Below are positions 57,836-64,000 of a stretch of DNA of 64,000 bases, in pieces. Made by a program: the position numbers and the translations under genes. This stretch comes from Chiridota heheva. Its lineage: Eukaryota > Echinodermata > Holothuroidea > Apodida > Chiridotidae. Under the pieces are notes generated by a model, which saw only the letters and a program-made list of their open reading frames with translations, did not search any database and was not told where the DNA came from. Location of the stretch: the NCBI GenBank assembly GCA_020152595.1, contig JAIGNY010002845.1, positions 1,293,501 through 1,357,500 on the forward strand. Reading direction: 5' to 3'. Numbering within the stretch: position 1 is the first letter of the stretch; every line of letters begins with the position of its first letter.

Positions 57836-60800
57836 GGTGTTACGATTCAGAGGCAATTTCTGAACTTCAGAATAATTTTTCTAAAATAGTAATTGTTATT
57901 ATCCCAATGCAATATTATACCTAGGTACACTGTATATCATATGGGCTTCTACTTAACTCAGTAGGTAAAAGTCAGACAAATGTTACAACAGGTGAGACTT
58001 GGGGGGCAAACATGCATGACGGGTGTTACATAAAAACATACAAAGGTTTTTGAAATTTGATGAATACATGTAAAACTCTGTGACGTTAAAAGAGCAATGA
58101 ACAATTTTTAATCATCAAACATAAGTTGGAACTTCATTCTAATAAAGTATTATAAAAGCTAAGGAATTCAACAATCTGTAACACTTTGGCACTAAAATAA
58201 TTGTTGTTACATTATATGTGACGGGTGTTACATTATATGTGATGGGTGTTACAGTGTCTGAAATTTCTATTGATCAGCTTTGATTTTTGCCCTTTAAACA
58301 ATTAGAATAATCTATTTTGAATGTATTTTGATCTCTATTGCATAAAATTCTTGCTTTGAATTTAAGTAAAATAGTATAAAAATAGGTTCACTATGTATAT
58401 ATCTTTTGGGGAATGATATCACTGATGGTAATGAACACCAAATTCTGGAAGGTGTTGTTACACCACACTACTCACTGCACTGTACTGCACTTTCAATGAT
58501 TTTAGTATCTAAAACAAGGTGTAAATGGTAGAAATGCATATTCTGATAAATAATGTATTTTAATTTATATCATTTCTAGTGTGCTTAATGCAATTTTTAA
58601 CTTTATATGTGACACCTATCACATAAATTGTGACAGGTCAGAGGTTTGTAAATGTAGGTAATTTCATTGATGAAATTGATTTAAAGATATCACTATGAAC
58701 AAGGTGAACTTGAAGTATAATTTGTCTACACCATCCCTGTGGAGAGTATTTTGCTTTTAACATGTGACAGGTGTTACAGTGGCAATTTCCCAAACCATAA
58801 AATCCGCACATCTACTGTAGGAACATTTTTAATCCTAAACACAAGGTTTTTAAGGCTAGAACTATAAATTAATGTACTGCACTTTATAAATCTCCTTCAG
58901 TTTTGAATGTTATATACTAAATTTTACAAAGTATTTTGCAAAATAAATGCTCCCCTGCACGAAGATATTAATGTTACAGTCTTAGCTAGTCTTAGCTAGT
59001 CTTAGCTAGACTTTATAGAGGGCAGCGTTTATTTTGCATAAATACTTGAAAAATTTCAAAACATTTATTTGTTCATGAAAATTCATGTTAGTGGATACTA
59101 AAAGCAATAAGTCTACTCCATTAAATTATTTTGAATTTTCATGCTTTATGTCCCTATTCTGTGGAATTTACCATATAATGAAAATAAAATTTCTCAGGAA
59201 TATTCCTTTGAAGTAACTATGAATCATCTAAAATCAGTAAAAAATGGATCAAACTCGTCCCATACTGTAAATACATTAAGAAGTGAATGCTGCTGTGCTG
59301 GTAACGTTACTTCCGGTTTTCAATTTTTCTATTGATTGCGAGATATCTGCAATGGTATAGATTACACATCCACACAGGGCCTACAGTACATGTAAATGTG
59401 TTATCGATATAAACATCATAGATTTCTCCCAACCAATAACTTCAGGCCACTTAGTATTACAGTAAACGTTAGGCTACAGCATTTAGGAAACAATCTGGTA
59501 TCTTATAGGCCTAGTAATATTATGAATAATAATACACTTAAATTTGTAAACAGAGGGCCTAGGCTTAGGCCCTAGGCCTAGTCTCTACTTTTTTAAAGCC
59601 TAAATAAAGACTATGCCATAAAACAATAAATTCAATCAAAATTCAAAATAATTAGGCCCCTTATGGAAAATCCATTTTCTATTTTACCAAAGAGAGTTGA
59701 GACACACTGGTTTGCTTTCCGTGCGACTGTACGATTGCGATCAAAGCTATTGATTCTCGAGGTTGGACATCTGGAAATGTTGTGATGCATGGCGGACGTA
59801 ACAATGTTTTTTTGGCAATCTCAAACTTTAGTCAAAGGGGAAAACAAACTGTCAGTTATCATTGCAGTCAATGGAAGAAAAACCTATTTTTTGTAAATTT
59901 TCAACAAATACTGGACATAGGCCCCTAGGTCTAATTTATTTTTCTTCACAAATTTTGTGTATTAGTGTAGATAATAGTTTCCTACATATGAGTGCCATAC
60001 ATTTTCACTGACTGGCTGAGGCGACACAAGTATTCATTAAAAAATATCCCATTGACTGTAATGTTTAAGTTTCCTCTCCAACTTGGCAAAACCGTACAGA
60101 GCTCGTACACGGCTAGGCCTAGGTCACTCAAGACCTCGAGAATAGTATGACCATGGAGATACCGTGGTCTAACGTTAAGGCGCCTACACTACAGTAACCG
60201 CTACACTACAGTACTACAAGTACAATATTTCACTTTGCAAATATTTTGGATAACATTAACAGGACATCAATCGTGAAAGATTATCAAATCAGCTCACTAC
60301 CTACCACAAAAATATGTTTACGGCAGCTGCAAGAGGAGATGTTAACAAGACTTCAGATACCCACAGCTTGATGTAATGTTGATATCATAGGAAATTCGAT
60401 ACACTGCTTTTTTACTCGTCCAGACTGTAATCACATTCGTACGGACGTATGGTATGGTATTGTATGTATACCGAACGCAGCGCGAGGTGAGCTGTGTGCG
60501 GTGCTTAATCCAATCCTAAAGTTGATGAAAGCACGGGATAAAGATTGTAATATCAAACCAAGCTGATGAATGAATTCCCAAAACTTAAGTTAATCCGTCA
60601 CTTCCCTTAGTAGAGACTTCCACTGAAAATTAATTATTCCCAAGTTTCAGGTTTGATTCTGTAAATTCGATTATAACTTAGCCACCGAGCTCCGCCACTC
60701 ACATATTTTACCTGTTGTTCAGTTGGGATAATCATCATTATGTTAATACCTGATTTGCGAATTTTGAGATGGAGTTCTTCTTAAATTTGAAATAAATTTA

Positions 60801-61534
60801 GTATTTCAAGAGTTTTTGGTTGTTTTGATTGATGCATAGCGAATATCTGACATTCAAAAGATGAAACAACGAAGAAAAAAATCCTAGACGGGGAAAAAAG
60901 GGGTGTGGGCAGAGGCGCTGAAAATTTTCCAAAAGTGTGTGGGGGGGGAGGGGATCTTGACAAGATCTTGTCCTTAAAATTGAAATTTTCTCCCAAATGG
61001 GGTGGGAACCAAAATTAGACTCACGGAAAAGTGAGGAAACCCCATTTCCAGAACCAAAGTTTAATTTTGTTGTGGGGACAACAAATAGGTCTATTATGCC
61101 CCCAGTAATTTCCTCGAAAATAGAATTTACTCGAAAATGGAATATAGCTGACTACCTTATGGTATACTAAAGAGGTAAAGGGAATTGGGGTTATTGGGAA
61201 GCAAAAATTTAAAATAAATTTGTGGCCATAATTTGGAAAATCGGAAACTTCAGGGATCATGAGTCAAAACAATCGGAAAAGGTACGATGATTCATTAAAA
61301 ATATTGGGAAATTAAGGACTTTCAGAAAACTTAAAAATCGGGAGATTTTAGTCTTTATGATTAAACAATGTAAGTCATTATTTATAAATTGTTTTTCCCT
61401 AAAAAATGGTCTAGCTAAGACTGTTAGACACTTGTTAACTTGTGAAGACCTAAATATCTTCGTGCAGGGGCGTGGGAAGCTGGGGAGGAGCAATTAACTT
61501 TCCCCATGAGAGATAAAATTAGGGGAAATATGAC
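57836..61534. other. No recognisable gene; repeated GTGACGGGTGTTACA word
   Basis: The word occurs at about 58018, 58220, 58240 and 58764 with one or two changes. An 11-bp CTTAGCTAGT repeat lies at 58980-59010. The 60380-60520 stretch is richer in CG (ACCGAACGCAGCGCGAGGTG), but no promoter or exon can be supported. The rest holds nothing identifiable except the half MITE at 59285. Confidence 0.45.
59285..59400. mobile_element. Half of the 12330-type MITE
   Basis: Contains AAGTGAATGCTGCTGTGC, TACTTCCGGTTTTCAATTTT and GATTGCGAGATATCTGCAAT, one arm and part of the centre of the 12330-12597 element. The other arm is absent. Confidence 0.6.
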
Positions 61535-62065
61535 AGGAATATATTCCCATGGAATTTCATTTTAATGTATTTGATAGAAGACAAGAAAAGAAATAGATTG
61601 GAGAAAAAATCAAGTTAATATCTTATTCCTACAAGAAGTTATTGAATTTCAAAGATTTTTCTTGTCTGCGTAAATAAAATTGTTGATCTTTATGATGTCA
61701 TCTTTATGATGTCATAACAGCACACTTTTGTTTCCTTCAAAAATTATTAATAGCGTCAAATCAAAACTTCCAATAATGTTTTCTAATCTGTACTTGTAAC
61801 TTATATTTGAATTATGAAAAATTAGCGATTAAATTTCAAAAAAATACATGAGATTTGTAAAAGGAAGTTCTGTGATGACATCGACTTAAACTCGATACAA
61901 AAGTCATTTTTATGCGGGCAAGAAAAACTTTAAAAAGTTCAATAACTTCTTCTAGGAATGGGATATCAACATGTTTTTTTTTTTTTTTGGCTTTTTAACA
62001 ATCTGTTTCTTAAATTTTGTTCTATCATGCACATACATAAAAATGAAATTCCATGGGAATAACCT
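61535..62065. mobile_element. AGGAATATTCC-family MITE with long arms
   Basis: Left arm AGGAATATATTCCCATGGAA with TTTCATTTTAATG; right arm CATAAAAATGAAATTCCATG then GGAATAACCT. Inner arm pairs also match (CTTATTCCTACAAGAAGTTA versus AATAACTTCTTCTAGGAATG). The flanks are not clear TTAA, so old or edge-trimmed. Confidence 0.72.
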
Positions 62066-62459
62066 TTTCACATAAAATTAAAAATAACCATGTCAAAATG
62101 ATGCCAAACCGATGAACATGCAGTTTTCAGTAAGACAGTTGGGGGAAAATTCAGAGGTGGAGGTTGAAGGTTCTGAATTATATGACAGCTTTTTATCAGT
62201 TTATGGAATGCAGAATAATGTCTTTGCTTCTATCTGAATGGAAAATGGTGCACGGCAGTGGCGTCAGCTAGCCAGGATTACATTGTTAGAGGGCAACAAT
62301 CATCTTTCGGGGGCAAAGCTATACATAAACAGATAAAGGTAAAAATGTTCGACCAAAAAATTAACATAATAATTTGCGGGTACCTCAGGGACGTAGGAAA
62401 CCAGCTCAGAAGGTAACTTGGAACTCCAAAATATTTCTACAATTATATGTAGAAAACTT

Positions 62460-64000
62460 GTATTTTAAGTTTCGTCAAACGTTGCTGCTAATTCTGAAAA
62501 TCTTGTTCAATTTTCGGGAAATTTTCTTTGTTTTCGGAAGTTTACTTCATTTTCGAAAAATTTTTTCTGTTTTAGAGAAATGTTGCCAAATTTTACCAAA
62601 ATTTATAGTAATTTTACCAAATGTGCCTTCAATTTAAATAAATAATTTTAACAATTTCAATTTTGATAAAATGGTTTCAAATAATTTGTAATTACCTCTC
62701 GATATTCAAAACGAAATTCTTACGCCTTTTAAAGTTTAGACTGCAAGATCTGAACGTTGCATGCTCCAAATGAAATGAAAGAAAGATTGTTTGATTTAAA
62801 TGAGCAATCCTGACCATTTTATGAATCAAGTTACTAAATATGCTCCCAAAGAAAGAAATAATTGAAAACTTGTATTACTGCTAATCACCTAGAAACAAAC
62901 TTTATGTTTATTTGTTTTATTAAGAAATTAAAACTGCGTATACATAACAAGTTTGTTCCCTATATGGTTTTCTGCCAGACATATGGTCAGGGCATTTTTT
63001 AAGGAAATCTCACTAATTGGGAAAAGTATCTTCGGCAGTAATAGGGGCCCATTTTCCGCATGAAATTATCTATGCTGGTAAGATTACTTGTGATCATTAT
63101 GTCTGATGTGTGCTGTAAGAATTTAAGAACATATCACATGGTCCACTTAATTAATCATTACAAAACATCAAAATGCAAATATTAAACTTATTCTGGTAAA
63201 TTTTCCCTATTTGTTTTAAAAATGTGTTAGCTATATGTTCAGCCATACTTGCAAGTCAACATAATTAATATCAATGTGGACTCTTCAAAGTCATCTCGTA
63301 AATCTTCACAAAACTTTTAAATCACCAACAGACCAAAGCACATGTTCTGGAACACACAAGCTTGGCAGGAGCGGATCTAAAGGGGGTTATGGGGGTTGAA
63401 CCCCGAACCCCTCCGTAAAAATGTTGGAGGTGCCAACATTTCTAATTACTGCAATAATAACCAAAACCCCATCCTTGAAAATTTCCTTCAATTTTCGGGA
63501 AATTTCATAGAAATCTCTTTCAATCTTTGAAAATTTCCTTAATTTTTGTACAATTTGTAAAAAATTGTATTTATTTTAGGGCAATTTTTTTTCAACTATC
63601 GGTAATGTTTGGGAAATTTTTCTTCGATTTTTGACCAATTTTCTTAGATTTTGGAAAAATTTCATTCAAAGTTTTGAAATCACTTTCAATATTTGAGAAT
63701 TTTTGTTCATTCTCGTGTAATTTTCGGAAAATTTCCCTCATTTGGGGGCAGTTTTTCTTTCTTTGGTAAATTTTTTTCAATGTTTGTGATATCACTTTTA
63801 ATGTTTGGGAAAGTTTTTTAATTTTAGTGCAATTTTCGGAACTTTTTCTTCATATTGGGGCAATTTGTTTTTCTATTTTTGGTAAATTACTTCATTTTTC
63901 AGGAAATTTCATTCAATTTTTGGGAAATTACTTTTAATATTTGAGAAATTTCCTTTATTTTGGGACAGTTTTTTTTTATTTTTGGAAAATTTTCATTAAT
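62460..64000. repeat. T-rich degenerate repeats
   Basis: At 62460-62640 and 63470-64000, units of about 30-40 bp with TTTTCGGGAAATTTC and TTTTTGGAAAATTT vary strongly. Minus frames give Lys/Phe-rich peptides and are not supported as genes. Between 62640 and 63470 I see nothing recognisable except GGAGCGGATCTA near 63370, a common repeat end. Confidence 0.6.

Noticed and set aside
60440..60500. First exon or promoter around ACCGAACGCAGCGCGAGGTGAGC
   Set aside because: The donor-like GAGGTGAGC and higher CG content are suggestive, but no open frame, start or partner exon can be shown.

Overview
This is animal nuclear DNA, not bacterial or viral. It is AT-rich and gene-poor. It has introns with GT/AG borders, microsatellites, minisatellites, satellites, tRNA-derived SINEs, decayed LINE and Penelope-type retroelements, and dense short inverted-repeat DNA transposons (MITEs). 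The mix of L2/CR1-like LINEs, Penelope elements with a GIY-YIG domain, hAT-like and TTAA-target MITEs, and recurrent ACATGTA and TAGGCCTA words suggests a marine invertebrate. An echinoderm, hemichordate or similar deuterostome is my best guess, but the species cannot be fixed from this window.

Layout. 1-6.6 kb: an (AT)n run, a 43/48-bp satellite, a 32-bp minisatellite and other arrays, plus two MITEs. 7.9-14 kb: hAT-like and TTAA MITEs, several inverted repeats and a block of tandem duplications. 15.0-15.2 kb, minus strand: the only confident host coding exon, the start of a C1-domain (diacylglycerol/phorbol-ester-binding fold) protein, most like a diacylglycerol kinase theta or novel PKC. 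16.8-17.9 kb: a non-autonomous hAT element with a perfect 8-bp target duplication. 19.6-21.5 kb: a dead non-LTR reverse transcriptase split by a TTAA MITE. 21.7-22.3 and 29.3-30.2 kb: SINEs next to copies of a CAGACCCC-ended MITE. 23.5-25.9 kb: satellite and minisatellite block. 30.9-32.6 kb: microsatellites, a Penelope-like remnant and a MITE. 34-37 kb: LINE 3' ends, one of them invaded by a 23-bp minisatellite. 42.4-44.5 kb: nested elements around a dead LINE. 45.6-46.7 kb: a 36-bp array leading into a protein-like tail. 46.9-49.7 kb: MITE, minus-strand LINE, hAT-like MITE. 51.2 kb: a possible terminal exon. 52.3-54.6 kb: a 17-bp array and a 92-bp satellite with an 8-monomer (736-bp) higher-order repeat. 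55-64 kb: more MITEs and T-rich degenerate sequence.

There is no operon-like cooperation among genes here. The main story is mobile DNA. Many elements end in AGGA next to TTAA, and one of them sits inside a reverse-transcriptase reading frame in a way that shows the TTAA target duplication directly. Most long open frames are by-products of tandem repeats. Three further short exons are offered as candidates only.
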